Part shown: positions 8,269-18,237 of the stretch, piece after piece | Layout of the letters: each line of letters begins with the position of its first letter | How positions within the stretch are numbered: the stretch's first letter is position 1 | Origin: Saccharofermentans sp. | GTDB lineage: Bacteria; Bacillota; Clostridia; Saccharofermentanales; Saccharofermentanaceae | Reading direction: 5' to 3' | Length of the DNA stretch: 48,360 nt | Assembly (NCBI GenBank): GCA_024685385.1 | Contig: JAIKVV010000048.1 | Location: 1 to 48,360, forward strand | Program-made: the position numbers and the translations under genes | Notes under the pieces: generated by a model | Seen by the model: only the letters and a program-made list of their open reading frames with translations | Database searches by the model: none | Told to the model about the DNA's origin: nothing

Positions 8269-9460
8269 TATTGCCTAACCCTGTTATTATCTCTTCCACG
8301 GAGCATCCTCTTTCCCTTGCTGCCCGCGAAATATCTTCATACTCCCATTTCTGCCTCTTTACGCCGTAGCCCTCTGATATCTTAAGCCGGACCTTGCCGT
8401 ATTCGGTATCCCTCTCCTCGATCCTTCTATCAAGGGTATATCTCCTGCTCGTATATTCCCTTATACCGAGCGTAGTAGTGTGCTTAAAGATAAGCTTAAG
8501 GATCTTATCCCTGTCCGCTTCTTTACACATCACATTAAGTTCGATCCCCGGGCGTGATTTTTTCATTCCTGCAGAAAGCGTGTATACTTCCAGTGCACCT
8601 TCCCTGAAAAGGACCTCCTCAGCAAATCCTATCATCTCGGGAGTCATATCATCAAGTGTACATTTGAATTCCGTTACCCTTCCTGCATCACCCAAGCTCT
8701 CGCCCAAAAATGCCCGCACACAGTTGGCCTGTTCAAAGTCCTTCCTTCCCATGCCGTACCCTGTGCTCTCTATCCTTATGATGGGCATATCCGTGAATTC
8801 ATCCGTGAAATGTTTTAGAAGGGCCGCTCCGGTGGGAGTACACAGTTCAGACTTAACATGGCCCTGATATATGGGAACATCCCTGAGTATATATGCCGTT
8901 GCGGGTGCCGGTACCGGAAGTACCCCATGTGCGCAGTGGACATGGCCGCTGCCCACATTTACAGGCGACGACATGACCCTGTCGGGCCTTAGCATATCCA
9001 TAAGAAGGCATACGGATACAACATCGGCAACCGCATCCTTTGTCCCTACCTCATGAAAATGAATATCGGTCACAGGCTTGCCGTGGGCATGGGATTCCGC
9101 TTCGGCGATGAGTCCGTAAACCTGTTTTGCATCTTCCTTAACGCTGCCGGGTATCTTAAGATCATCTATGATATGCTCTATGCCGTGCATATCCGCATGA
9201 TCGTGATGGTGTTCTTCTTTATGGTCGTGGTGGTGATGATGATCCTGCTCCTCCATACCGTCTACCAGCACCTTCATATGCGTCCCGGTTATACCGCATT
9301 TTACAGAAGGTTCCGCAGTGCTTGTAACCCCCTGTATCCCGGCATTGTTTATCTTATCAAGAAATTCTTTCCTGCCTTCATCATCAAGAAGCTCATATAA
9401 GGCCGCAGTCAGCATATCTCCCGCAGCGCCCATCTGGCAGTCGAAGTATAGTGTCTTCAT
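8252..9460 (-). CDS. larC: Nickel-pincer cofactor nickel insertase LarC
   Basis: A 402-residue LarC (DUF111 family), a CTP-dependent cyclometallase that inserts nickel into the pincer cofactor used by lactate racemase and relatives. It begins MKTLYFDCQMGAAGDM, the family signature. A His-rich stretch at residues 73-93 probably binds or stores nickel, and DIHFHEVG follows near 150. In some lactobacilli LarC needs a programmed frameshift to join two frames; here it is a single open frame. It follows larB by 29 bases. Neither larE nor larA is in the window. Confidence 0.92.
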   Translation of the reverse strand: MKTLYFDCQMGAAGDMLTAALYELLDDEGRKEFLDKINNAGIQGVTSTAEPSVKCGITGTHMKVLVDGMEEQDHHHHHDHKEEHHHDHADMHGIEHIIDDLKIPGSVKEDAKQVYGLIAEAESHAHGKPVTDIHFHEVGTKDAVADVVSVCLLMDMLRPDRVMSSPVNVGSGHVHCAHGVLPVPAPATAYILRDVPIYQGHVKSELCTPTGAALLKHFTDEFTDMPIIRIESTGYGMGRKDFEQANCVRAFLGESLGDAGRVTEFKCTLDDMTPEMIGFAEEVLFREGALEVYTLSAGMKKSRPGIELNVMCKEADRDKILKLIFKHTTTLGIREYTSRRYTLDRRIEERDTEYGKVRLKISEGYGVKRQKWEYEDISRAARERGCSVEEIITGLGNNAEDR

Positions 9461-9489
9461 CTGAGTATCCTCTTCCTATGGGTAGTGCC

Positions 9490-10233
9490 TTATTTATGAT
9501 TTATCAAGCTGGCCATATAACCCGCGCCGAATCCGTTGTCTATGTTTACTACGCTCACTCCCGCCGCACATGAATTAAGCATTGACAGAAGGGCTGACAG
9601 TCCTTCAAAGGAAGCCCCGTATCCTACGCTTGTAGGGACCGCGATGACAGGACAGTCCGCAAGTCCTCCGATTACGCTCGCAAGCGCACCCTCCATTCCG
9701 GCTATGGCGATTATCACGTTTGCTTCCATTATCTCGTCAAGATGGAACAGCAGCCGGTGAAGGCCCGCAACTCCGACATCGTAAAGGCGGACCACTTCAT
9801 TACCTAGAACTTCCGCAGTAAGGGCTGCCTCCTCCGCAACAGGTATATCGCTCGTCCCTCCGGTCGCAACAAGTATCTTACCCTTACCTGAAGGTTCCGG
9901 GATACTGCCCGCTATCGCTATGCGGGCTTCCTCGTGATATTCAATATCTATGACTTTCCCCAATGATCCTGCCTTGTCCTTATCTATACGTGTGATAAGA
10001 ACGGGCGTCTGACCGTTGTTTATAAGAGTTGATACGATCGCTTCTATCTGTTCGGCGCTCTTGCCGGCTCCGTATATAACCTCGGCAGCACCCTGCCTTA
10101 ACTTCCTGTGCAGGTCAACCCTTGCAAAATCAATATCTTCAAAAGGCTGCATCTTAAGCGCAAGAACAGCCTCATCAACCTGCATTTTACCTTCCGAAAC
10201 ATCCCGGATGATGCTTACAATATCTTTATCCAT
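9490..10233 (-). CDS. larB: Nickel-pincer cofactor biosynthesis protein LarB
   Basis: A 247-residue LarB, which carboxylates and hydrolyses nicotinic acid adenine dinucleotide in the first step of nickel-pincer cofactor synthesis. The C-terminal two thirds resemble PurE-type AIR carboxylases (TGGTSDIPVAEEA, then AIAGMEGALASVIGGL). The length matches the family. A clear GGAGGAG ribosome site precedes the ATG. It lies 24 bases after the propeller lipoprotein gene and 29 before larC, so all probably share one transcript. Confidence 0.92.
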   Translation of the reverse strand: MDKDIVSIIRDVSEGKMQVDEAVLALKMQPFEDIDFARVDLHRKLRQGAAEVIYGAGKSAEQIEAIVSTLINNGQTPVLITRIDKDKAGSLGKVIDIEYHEEARIAIAGSIPEPSGKGKILVATGGTSDIPVAEEAALTAEVLGNEVVRLYDVGVAGLHRLLFHLDEIMEANVIIAIAGMEGALASVIGGLADCPVIAVPTSVGYGASFEGLSALLSMLNSCAAGVSVVNIDNGFGAGYMASLINHK

Positions 10234-10257
10234 GCCGCTCCTCCGTGTTCCGGCCCT

Positions 10258-12156
10258 TTACCATTCTCCTGTTACATGCACGTCTATACTGTAGGACAGT
10301 CCTTCCTTCGAGGATACCTTTAGCACAGTGTTACCCTCTTTCAGCGGAACTACCGTACCGTCATTCCTTACCTCGCATATGCTGTCATCTTCACATTCAA
10401 ACCTGATACCGTGATTGATAAGATCCCTGCCCGTTAGCTCGTGTATGGTATTATCCGAATACATGCCCATTGGACGTATCTTTATTACATAGGGCTGGAT
10501 GGCAGACATTTCATATCTGGACGCCATCGGGTAGAAACCGGTCAGTTCCTTTGCTTCCTTTCCCGCAGACGGGAGTACGCACAGGCATATCTCACGCCAC
10601 AGGCCTTCATATCCTATGATGACCCTTGATATTCCGGGTAACTTGGGGGATATCCAGTTATCATCATCCACCGACAATATCTCAGGATCGTAATCGAGTA
10701 TCGATATCTCCGAATTATTGATCGAATGTTTTCTCTTGTAATTATCCTGCCAGAAATAGTTGATCTTAAAGGCTCCCGTTCCTGCCGCCTTGGTATATAT
10801 AAGACTGTCCGTGCTCAGCATCATGGGTGCCGCATCGGATGATGAATTCCTGTACCGTATAGACTGCTTGAGATTGGAATTATCTTCATCCGACCTGTCG
10901 ATCTCATCTGTGTATTCCAGGCTTACCGGAGCAAATCTTGTCGCCCACACGCCCCATCTTGAACCTGCCGCACCTGCGTAGGCGTATCCGATCATCATGG
11001 GATCGCCTTCCTTAATATGGCCCAGTCCGTCAGCCATTATCGCACTGTTGTGGCATCTTGCGATAACGTTGGTGTTAAGCTCGGACACCCTCTCAAAATC
11101 AATGCCGTCATTTGATTCAAAGTACAATATACATGAATTGTTCTTAAACCTTCTGTTGGTTGATACGGCGACAAACTTCTTACTCTCTTCAATATAGGCA
11201 ACATCCCAGGAATCCGAATCCCTGAATTTGTAATCGGTGCTGTCCTTGACCGTATCATTCCTGATCGCCGCATAACCGCGGAATTCAAGCTTGGCAGGCC
11301 AGTCCTCCTCCTTAATATTGGCTGTCCTTACCTCGGTAACCCTTACCCTGTCAGGCACGCCGGAATATCCGTCCTTGGTTGAGTAAACATATATGGTATC
11401 ATCAACTATAACAAAGCTCGGCTCACCGGATCCCCAGCCTATATCGACACCGTCATAGTATACGATGGGTACGGGTGACCCGCCCCAGCCATGTCCGTTC
11501 CACTTCTCATAAGGACCTGCAGGATCAACGCTCCTGGCAAGATAGACCGAGTTACACAGTCCCTTTGCCCGTCTGTTTATTGTCGCGGTATATCCAAGAT
11601 AATAATATCCTTCATAATAGAATACATCCGGATCACAGGTTGACAGCGCATCGGGTGATGCGGGTGAGGGCGATATGGCAACCTTCTCATCCGACCAGGT
11701 ATTGCCGTCATCATCAGAATGCCTGTAAGTTATCCAGTCGAATTCCCTCGAGCCGTCACCGGGTGCCGAAAACCAGGCATCAATGCTCCCATCCTCGTTA
11801 AGTATCATGGAAGGTCCGTACCGGTAGTCCGGAAGGCAGGTGGTTGAGGGAGTAAATACATCATTACCGGGATCTGTCACCGTGATCTTAATATGCTTAT
11901 CGGAATAGGGATTCTCAGGCTCCTTTTCCTCTTCAGCAACCTCATTATCGCTTATAACCTCAGCGTTGTTTGTTTCATTATTACTTACTTCGGAAGCACC
12001 GGTATTTTCCTTTACTTCTTCAACTGCAGGTGCAGGATTGTTCTCAATATCCGGATCCTGCGCCTCCGGCTTACAGCCGCCCATCCCCGCCATCATGGCA
12101 ACAGCGGTGATAAGTGCCAGAGTTTTTCTTATTTTAACTTTTTCCGATCTGATCAT
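10258..12156 (-). CDS. Lipoprotein with GH43-like beta-propeller and Ig-like domain (paralogue B)
   Basis: A secreted lipoprotein of about 632 residues. A charged N terminus and hydrophobic stretch lead to a lipobox (GMGGC), then an acidic Glu/Asn-rich linker, a propeller-like region (about 90-420) and a C-terminal Big_2/Ig-like segment ending in DVHVTGEW. The motifs CDPDVFYYEGYYYLGYT and GEPSFVIVDDTIYVYSTK resemble blades of GH43/GH32-clan five-bladed propellers, where such Asp and Glu residues are catalytic; a glycan target is inferred. The start at 12156 is preferred for its AGGAAGAAA site; an ATG at 12177 overlaps the upstream stop by 4 bases and is possible. It is a tandem paralogue of the next gene. 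Confidence 0.7.
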   Translation of the reverse strand: MIRSEKVKIRKTLALITAVAMMAGMGGCKPEAQDPDIENNPAPAVEEVKENTGASEVSNNETNNAEVISDNEVAEEEKEPENPYSDKHIKITVTDPGNDVFTPSTTCLPDYRYGPSMILNEDGSIDAWFSAPGDGSREFDWITYRHSDDDGNTWSDEKVAISPSPASPDALSTCDPDVFYYEGYYYLGYTATINRRAKGLCNSVYLARSVDPAGPYEKWNGHGWGGSPVPIVYYDGVDIGWGSGEPSFVIVDDTIYVYSTKDGYSGVPDRVRVTEVRTANIKEEDWPAKLEFRGYAAIRNDTVKDSTDYKFRDSDSWDVAYIEESKKFVAVSTNRRFKNNSCILYFESNDGIDFERVSELNTNVIARCHNSAIMADGLGHIKEGDPMMIGYAYAGAAGSRWGVWATRFAPVSLEYTDEIDRSDEDNSNLKQSIRYRNSSSDAAPMMLSTDSLIYTKAAGTGAFKINYFWQDNYKRKHSINNSEISILDYDPEILSVDDDNWISPKLPGISRVIIGYEGLWREICLCVLPSAGKEAKELTGFYPMASRYEMSAIQPYVIKIRPMGMYSDNTIHELTGRDLINHGIRFECEDDSICEVRNDGTVVPLKEGNTVLKVSSKEGLSYSIDVHVTGEW

Positions 12157-12173
12157 TTTCTTCCTGCTCCGGG

Positions 12174-14084
12174 TCATTGTGTAACATGTACTTCAATACT
12201 GTATTCGAATCCGCCTCCGGCCCTGACTGTTACTGTCGCATCACCCGGGGATACCGGTACCAGTGTCCCGTCCGGATGCAGGCTGCAGACTGAATTGTTC
12301 GATGATGTAAATGATACTCCGTATCCAACGATCTGGGTGTTTGTCAGCTCCTTAAGATCGTAATTCCCGAATATCGCCATGGGCCTGACCTTTATCACTA
12401 TCGGCTCTTTCACCTTAAGATCGTACCTGGTGCACGCCGGATAGAAGCCCCTCAGGCTTGTGTCCCTGTCTCCTTCTCCCAGCACGCATACGCAGACATC
12501 ACGCCTTATTCCTTTATACTCAAGCGAAACGATCGACATTCCCTCGGCTATGGGGATTAGCTTGCCGTTCTCGGATAGCTGCAGGATGTTCTCATCATAT
12601 CCCATGATGTTTACTTCCCTGCTTCTTATCCTTCGCTCGTTTCTGTAATTATCCCTTAAATAGCATTCTATATCAAATTCACCTGAAGCAACAGTCCCTG
12701 TGTATTTTAACTTATCGGTTCTGAGCATCAGGGGCTTACCGATGCCTTTTTTCGCATAAACCATGGGTTCCTTTAAGTTGGAGGCCCCATCCTCTTCCCT
12801 GTCTATCTCATCGGTATAATCGATCGAAGCCGAAACAAATCTTGTTGCCCAGATACCCCATTTCGATTCTCCGCTTCCCGCATAAGCATAGCCTATAAGG
12901 ATCGGATCACCCTTCTTTATATGTCCGTACTTATCAGACATTATACCACTGTTATGACATCCTGCATAAACATTCGTGTTTAACTCGGATACTCTTTCGA
13001 AATTTATCCCGTCGTCTGACTCATAATACAGAATGCAGCTGTCTTCCTTAAATCTCCTGTTTGTATTTATGGCTATAAACTTGTGACTTTCCTCAAGATA
13101 GGCCACATCCCAGGAATCGGAATCCTCATATTTATAATTCTTGTCATCCGGAAGATCGTTCCTTACGCCGGCGTACCCCTCAAGTTTAAGGTTGGCGGGC
13201 CACATGGGATCGGTAAGATCGGCCGTACGTATCTCGGTGACTCTTACCCTGTTCGGAACACCGGAATAGGAATCCTTGGTTGAATAAACATATATCTTAT
13301 CATCCAGGATGACGAAGCTCGGTTCCCCGCAGCCCCAGCCTATCTCAATCCCGTTAAAGTACACTATGGGCACGGGTGCACCGCCCCAGCCCGATCCGTT
13401 CCATTTCTGATAGGGCCCGTCGGGATTCTTGGAGCGCGCCAGGAAGAGACTGTTGCATAAACCCTTCTGGTTCTTGTCAATGGTGGATGTATAACCCATA
13501 TAATAATATCCGTCATAATAAAAGACATCGGGATCGCATATGGACAGAAGGTCAGCTGTATACGGAGTCGGAGCCAGGGACACCTTCTCATCCGTCCAGG
13601 TATTTCCGCCATCGTTCGAATGCCTGTAGGTGATCCAGTCGTATTCATCCTGTCCGTCTCCCGGCGAAGCAAACCAGGCATCTATCCCACCGTTATCATC
13701 CAGCATTATGGAAGGGGAATACCGGTAATCCTGCTTACCGTCGTTTACAGGCGCAAAAATATCATAGCCCGTATCGTTAAGCCTTAAGCGAATATGCTTG
13801 CCGGCAAGATCCGGGTTATATCCGTCACCCTCGGTCTCTTCTTCCACGGCTGCCTCAACTGCGTTATCGGACACTTCTTCAGGTATTTCTTCAAATCTTT
13901 CCGCAGGTACTGACGGTTCACTGTCATCTTTGATTATTATAACATTCTCCGATACTTCCGTTCCCTGTTCCGCCTGAGCGGCCTGTGATACCTGTGTCTC
14001 CTGCTGTATCTGCTCACACCCTGTAAAAGGCAGTGCTGCCACAATGAGTATCGCGGCAGCACTTTTCTTAAAATTTTTATTCAA
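12174..14084 (-). CDS. Lipoprotein with GH43-like beta-propeller and Ig-like domain (paralogue A)
   Basis: A 636-residue lipoprotein with a lipobox (PFTGC) near residue 23, an acidic low-complexity linker, a propeller core and a C-terminal Ig-like domain. It matches the downstream gene nearly end to end (shared YRYSPSI/YRYGPSM, DWITYRHS, CDPDVFYY, KGLCNS, GEPSFVI, YVYSTKD), so the pair arose by tandem duplication. The predicted activity is glycan binding or hydrolysis outside the cell, by analogy with GH43-type propellers; no substrate can be named. The start codon is TTG, six bases after AGGAG. It lies 9 bases after gpmI, an unusual neighbour for a secreted glycosidase-like protein. Confidence 0.72.
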   Translation of the reverse strand: MNKNFKKSAAAILIVAALPFTGCEQIQQETQVSQAAQAEQGTEVSENVIIIKDDSEPSVPAERFEEIPEEVSDNAVEAAVEEETEGDGYNPDLAGKHIRLRLNDTGYDIFAPVNDGKQDYRYSPSIMLDDNGGIDAWFASPGDGQDEYDWITYRHSNDGGNTWTDEKVSLAPTPYTADLLSICDPDVFYYDGYYYMGYTSTIDKNQKGLCNSLFLARSKNPDGPYQKWNGSGWGGAPVPIVYFNGIEIGWGCGEPSFVILDDKIYVYSTKDSYSGVPNRVRVTEIRTADLTDPMWPANLKLEGYAGVRNDLPDDKNYKYEDSDSWDVAYLEESHKFIAINTNRRFKEDSCILYYESDDGINFERVSELNTNVYAGCHNSGIMSDKYGHIKKGDPILIGYAYAGSGESKWGIWATRFVSASIDYTDEIDREEDGASNLKEPMVYAKKGIGKPLMLRTDKLKYTGTVASGEFDIECYLRDNYRNERRIRSREVNIMGYDENILQLSENGKLIPIAEGMSIVSLEYKGIRRDVCVCVLGEGDRDTSLRGFYPACTRYDLKVKEPIVIKVRPMAIFGNYDLKELTNTQIVGYGVSFTSSNNSVCSLHPDGTLVPVSPGDATVTVRAGGGFEYSIEVHVTQ

Positions 14085-14093
14085 AATGATCTC

Positions 14094-15689
14094 CTAGTTT
14101 TTCTTAACAAGAAGTGAATGGCCCGTCATTTCCTTAGGCTGTTGAATACCCATTACCTCAAGCAGGGTGGGAACTATATCGCACAGCTTACCGCCCTCTG
14201 CAAGTGTATATGCGGGATCGTAGTTGTAGAGGATGAAGGGAACCGGATTGGTCGTATGAGCCGTGTGGGGCTCGCCTGTCTCCTCATTGATCATCTGCTC
14301 GGCATTACCGTGATCGGCACAGATAAAGAGAACACCGTCCATCTTCTTAACCGCATCAACTGCTGCGCCTACGCACTGGTCTATCCTCTCAACCGCCTTG
14401 ATGGCAGCCTCAAGAACACCGGTATGTCCTACCATATCCGGATTTGCAAAATTGATTATTATCACGTCATAATCACCTGAAGTGATCGCTGCATCAAGCT
14501 TCTCCGAAACCTCGGGAGCGCTCATCTCGGGCTTAAGATCATAGGTCGCAACAGCGGGTGAATTTACAAGGATACGACTCTCATCCTTGTTAGGCTCCTC
14601 GAGACCGCCATTGAAGAAGAAGGTAACGTGAGCATATTTCTCGGTCTCGGCAAGACGGAGCTGCTTAAGTCCCAGCTTGGCAAGATACTCACCGAAGGTA
14701 TTAACTATCTCCTGCTTCTTAAATGCTACAAACTTGTTGGGAATGGTCTCATCATAGTCCTTAAAGCATACATATGTAAGGGGCATGAAACCGTTAGCCC
14801 TCTTAAGGAACTTGATGCACTTGGTATCCGATGCATCACCTTCCTGGGCTGCGATATCCGCATCCGAGAAACAGAAAGCCTTGGTGATCTCACGGGCCCT
14901 GTCGGGGCGGAAGTTAAAGAAGATGATCGAATCGTTAGGCTTAACGACCGAAAGGGGCTTGCCTGCCTCATCCGTGATAACTGTGGGAAGTACAAACTCA
15001 TCGGTCACTTCATTGTCGTATGAATCCTGCATTGCCTTGATGGGGTCTGTTGCCTTAACGCCCTCACCGAGAACCAGTGAATCATATGCCTTCTGGATAC
15101 GGTCCCAGTTGTTATCCCTGTCCATTGCATAGTAACGGCCGGAAAGTGATGCGACCGTACCTACGCCTATCTCCTTGGTCTTATCAATAAGCTCCTGCAG
15201 ATAATCCTTGCCCGATGCGGGAGGTGTATCCCTGCCGTCGAAGAAAGGATGGATGTAAACGTCCTTAAAGCCTTCCCTCTTACACAGCTCAAGGATAGCA
15301 TAGAGGTGGGTGTTGTGTGAATGAACACCTCCGTCTGAGAGCAGGCCCCACAGATGAAGGTCACTTCCATGCTCCTTACAGTTGTTTATCGCACGAAGAA
15401 GCTCCTCATTCTTGAAAAAGTCACCGTCTTCGATGTACTTGGTGATCAGGGTAAGATCCTGATAAATGATCCTTCCTGATCCGATGTTCATGTGGCCTAC
15501 CTCGGAGTTACCCATCTGTCCATCGGGAAGACCTACCGCAAGGCCCGATGCATATCCCTTTTGGAAGGGGCACTCGGCCATCAGCTTGTCCATAACGGGA
15601 GTCTTGGCCATGTACACGGCATTTGCATTATGATTGTCTGAAAGTCCATATCCGTCAAGGACCATCAGTACTACGGGTTTCTGTCTCAT
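14094..15689 (-). CDS. gpmI: 2,3-bisphosphoglycerate-independent phosphoglycerate mutase
   Basis: A 531-residue cofactor-independent phosphoglycerate mutase that interconverts 3- and 2-phosphoglycerate in glycolysis with two metal ions. It opens with VLMVLDGYG (metal-binding Asp12). The catalytic Ser62 lies in GQMGNSEVGHMNIG, and FICADHGNAEQM near the C terminus holds further metal ligands. The start has a good AAGGAGAA site. A strong promoter lies 60-88 bases upstream, and the leader between can fold into an imperfect hairpin (about 15722-15746). It appears to head the run through the propeller lipoproteins, larB, larC and the J-domain gene. Confidence 0.95.
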   Translation of the reverse strand: MRQKPVVLMVLDGYGLSDNHNANAVYMAKTPVMDKLMAECPFQKGYASGLAVGLPDGQMGNSEVGHMNIGSGRIIYQDLTLITKYIEDGDFFKNEELLRAINNCKEHGSDLHLWGLLSDGGVHSHNTHLYAILELCKREGFKDVYIHPFFDGRDTPPASGKDYLQELIDKTKEIGVGTVASLSGRYYAMDRDNNWDRIQKAYDSLVLGEGVKATDPIKAMQDSYDNEVTDEFVLPTVITDEAGKPLSVVKPNDSIIFFNFRPDRAREITKAFCFSDADIAAQEGDASDTKCIKFLKRANGFMPLTYVCFKDYDETIPNKFVAFKKQEIVNTFGEYLAKLGLKQLRLAETEKYAHVTFFFNGGLEEPNKDESRILVNSPAVATYDLKPEMSAPEVSEKLDAAITSGDYDVIIINFANPDMVGHTGVLEAAIKAVERIDQCVGAAVDAVKKMDGVLFICADHGNAEQMINEETGEPHTAHTTNPVPFILYNYDPAYTLAEGGKLCDIVPTLLEVMGIQQPKEMTGHSLLVKKN

Positions 15690-15748
15690 ATTGATTCTCC
15701 TTTATATTGAAATTATATGTGTAGTGGTTAACAGTCTCTAACCGCTAT

Positions 15749-15777
15749 ATTTTACTACAAATGTCCTGTATTCTCAA
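15749..15777 (-). promoter_or_regulatory. Promoter of the gpmI-led operon
   Basis: On the minus strand TTGAGA (plus 15772-15777), a 17-base spacer and TAAAAT (plus 15749-15754) form a near-consensus SigA promoter. An imperfect GGTTA/TAACC hairpin follows in the leader. Confidence 0.7.
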
Positions 15778-15789
15778 CTGATTTTTCAA

Positions 15790-18204
15790 TCACAGACCTG
15801 CCATCCCGAGAACCAGATGAACAAGGGCTGCCGCAACCCAGGCTATGGCGCACTGCACGAAGACCATGGCAAGGGCCCACTTTCCGCCAAGCTCCCTCTT
15901 TACGGATGCAACAGCCGCCACGCAGGGAGTGTACAGAAGACAGAATATAAGAAGAGCACCTGCTGCCGCCGTGGTAAGCGACTGTCCCAGGGCCTCAGTG
16001 CTCCCGAAGAGGACCGTAAGGGTCGCAACCACGCTTTCCTTTGCAATAAAGCCCGTGATAAGGGCTGTCGCAAAACGAAAATCACCGAAACCGAGCGGCG
16101 CAAAAACAGGAGCAAAAAATCCCGAAACCCTTGCAAGTATGCTGTTTGAAATATCGTCAGTCAGAGCAAAGCCGGTACTGAAGGTTCTTAAGAACCATAT
16201 GACTATAGAGGCTATAAAGATGATCGTAAAGGCCCTCATAAGGAAGTCCTTGGCCTTCTCCCATAGGAGCTGAAGGACATTCCTTGCACCGGGCATCCTG
16301 TAATTGGGAAGTTCCATAACGAAAGGAACCGCCTCCCCTTTAAGCACCGTGGCCTTACTTATCAGGGCAAAAATGATGCCCGTGATGATCCCGAAAAGGT
16401 AGAGACCTATCATTATAAGCGCCCCCCTTCCGGGGAAGAAAGCCGCGATAAAAAGACTGTATACCGGAAGCTTGGCCGTGCAGCTCATAAATGGGATGAG
16501 CAGGACCGTAAGCTTCCTGTCACGCTCCGAGGGCAGGGTCCTAGAGGCCATTACACCCGGAACAGAACAGCCGAAGCCTATAAGCATCGGAACTATACTC
16601 CTGCCCGAAAGACCAAGTCTTCTTAGGGGTCTGTCCATAACAAAGGCTATCCTCGCCATATATCCCGTGTCCTCAAGAAGGGACAGGAAAAAGAAAAGGA
16701 GGATGATTATCGGAAGGAATGACAGCACACTTCCGACACCGCTGAATATTCCCTCTATCACAAGTGAATGCAGGACGTCATTTACCTTGGCCGCGCTCAT
16801 CAGTGCATCGACCCTGTCACAGATAAGGCCTATCCCCCTGTCCAGAAGATCCTGGAGCCTGGCTCCCACAACGTTAAAGGTAAGCCAGAATATAAGTCCT
16901 ATTATAATTATGAAGGCGGGAACGGCAGTGAATTTGCCGGTGAGGATCCTGTCTATCCTCTCACTCCTCTCCCGCTCTTTGCTTACTTCAGGTTTAACTA
17001 CCGCTTCCCTGACCAGCCTGTCTATAAAGTTAAAACGCATGTCCGCCATAGCTGCTGCCCTGTCAAGTCCGCGTTCTTCTTCCATCTGTATTATGATATG
17101 CTCGACTGTTTCCTTTTCATTTCCGGACAGATCCAGCATATCGATCACTCTGTTGTCACCCTCTATAACCTTGTTGGCCGCAAATCTTAAGGGAATTCCG
17201 GCTCTCTTTGCATGGTCTTCTATAAGGTACATGATACCGTGGATACAACGGTGTACCGCACCCCCGTTATCCGTCTCATCACAGAAATCCTTATTGCCGG
17301 GGTTCTCCTGGTATTTTGCCACATGGAGAGCATGGTTTATAAGCTCATCAACACCCTCGTTCTTGGACGCCGATATGGGTACGACCGGGATCCCCAGAAG
17401 GTCTTCCATCTCATTTATCTTGACCGAGCCTCCGTTGCCCCTCATCTCATCCATCATGTTAAGGGCAAGAACCATGGGAACATCCAACTCGATAAGCTGC
17501 ATGGTCAGATAGAGGTTTCTCTCTATATTTGTCGCATCGACTATGTTTATTATCCCCTTGGGTTTTTCATCTATTATATATTGGCGGGACACTATCTCCT
17601 CATCTGTATACGGGGATAATGAATAGATACCCGGCAGGTCTACCACTTCGGTAAGGGGCTTGCCCTTTATGGCTCCGCTCTTCCTGTCAACCGTCACACC
17701 GGGGAAGTTACCCACATGCTGGTTGGATCCTGTCAGCTGGTTAAAGAGGGTCGTCTTTCCGGAGTTCTGGTTGCCTGCGAGGGCGAAGGTAAGTACCGTA
17801 TTATCCGGAAGCCGTTTCTCTGTTGACTTTTCATGGTAGATACCGCCCTCACCAAGACCCGGATGGTGGCTGTGCTTTTTACCTTTATCTGTCCCGGTAT
17901 CATTTTTATTCTTCTTTTCTTTTTTATCTGTTTCCGGTCGATTGACTGCTTCTTTATTATCTTTCTTATCTTCACTGCCTTCCGACAGGATTATCCCGAT
18001 CTCTTCAGCCTCAGACAGCCTCAGAGTCAGCTCATATCCGTGTATCCGAAGTTCCATGGGATCCCCCATGGGCGCAAACTTGATAAGAGTGACCTCCGCA
18101 CCCGGTATCACTCCCATATCAAGGAAGTGCTGCCTGGTCGCACCTTCACCGCCAACGCTCTCTATTATCGCGCTCTGTCCTGTTTTTAATTCCCTGAGAG
18201 TCAT
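15790..18204 (-). CDS. feoB: Ferrous iron transporter FeoA-FeoB fusion (copy 1)
   Basis: An 804-residue FeoB with FeoA fused at its N terminus (about residues 1-73). A Lys/His-rich linker (about 78-130) leads to the GTPase domain: P-loop GNQNSGKTT at 144-152, DLPG at 189-192 and a downstream NMMD segment. The rest is the polytopic membrane domain with two Gate regions, each holding a conserved Cys (GFGCSVP, CTAKLPVYSLF). It imports Fe2+ in anaerobes. A DUF4250 gene lies 33 bases upstream and a palindrome precedes both. It is paralogous to copy 2 at 26164-28506 but lacks a Cys-rich partner gene. Confidence 0.93.
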   Translation of the reverse strand: MTLRELKTGQSAIIESVGGEGATRQHFLDMGVIPGAEVTLIKFAPMGDPMELRIHGYELTLRLSEAEEIGIILSEGSEDKKDNKEAVNRPETDKKEKKNKNDTGTDKGKKHSHHPGLGEGGIYHEKSTEKRLPDNTVLTFALAGNQNSGKTTLFNQLTGSNQHVGNFPGVTVDRKSGAIKGKPLTEVVDLPGIYSLSPYTDEEIVSRQYIIDEKPKGIINIVDATNIERNLYLTMQLIELDVPMVLALNMMDEMRGNGGSVKINEMEDLLGIPVVPISASKNEGVDELINHALHVAKYQENPGNKDFCDETDNGGAVHRCIHGIMYLIEDHAKRAGIPLRFAANKVIEGDNRVIDMLDLSGNEKETVEHIIIQMEEERGLDRAAAMADMRFNFIDRLVREAVVKPEVSKERERSERIDRILTGKFTAVPAFIIIIGLIFWLTFNVVGARLQDLLDRGIGLICDRVDALMSAAKVNDVLHSLVIEGIFSGVGSVLSFLPIIILLFFFLSLLEDTGYMARIAFVMDRPLRRLGLSGRSIVPMLIGFGCSVPGVMASRTLPSERDRKLTVLLIPFMSCTAKLPVYSLFIAAFFPGRGALIMIGLYLFGIITGIIFALISKATVLKGEAVPFVMELPNYRMPGARNVLQLLWEKAKDFLMRAFTIIFIASIVIWFLRTFSTGFALTDDISNSILARVSGFFAPVFAPLGFGDFRFATALITGFIAKESVVATLTVLFGSTEALGQSLTTAAAGALLIFCLLYTPCVAAVASVKRELGGKWALAMVFVQCAIAWVAAALVHLVLGMAGL

Positions 18205-18237
18205 TTATCTTTTACCCTTAAAAGTCTTCGCAATTAC

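Noticed and set aside
16472..17512. 346-codon open frame on the plus strand opposite feoAB-1
   Set aside because: Long but antisense to a clear FeoB; low-complexity Ser/Ile/Leu composition and no family similarity.
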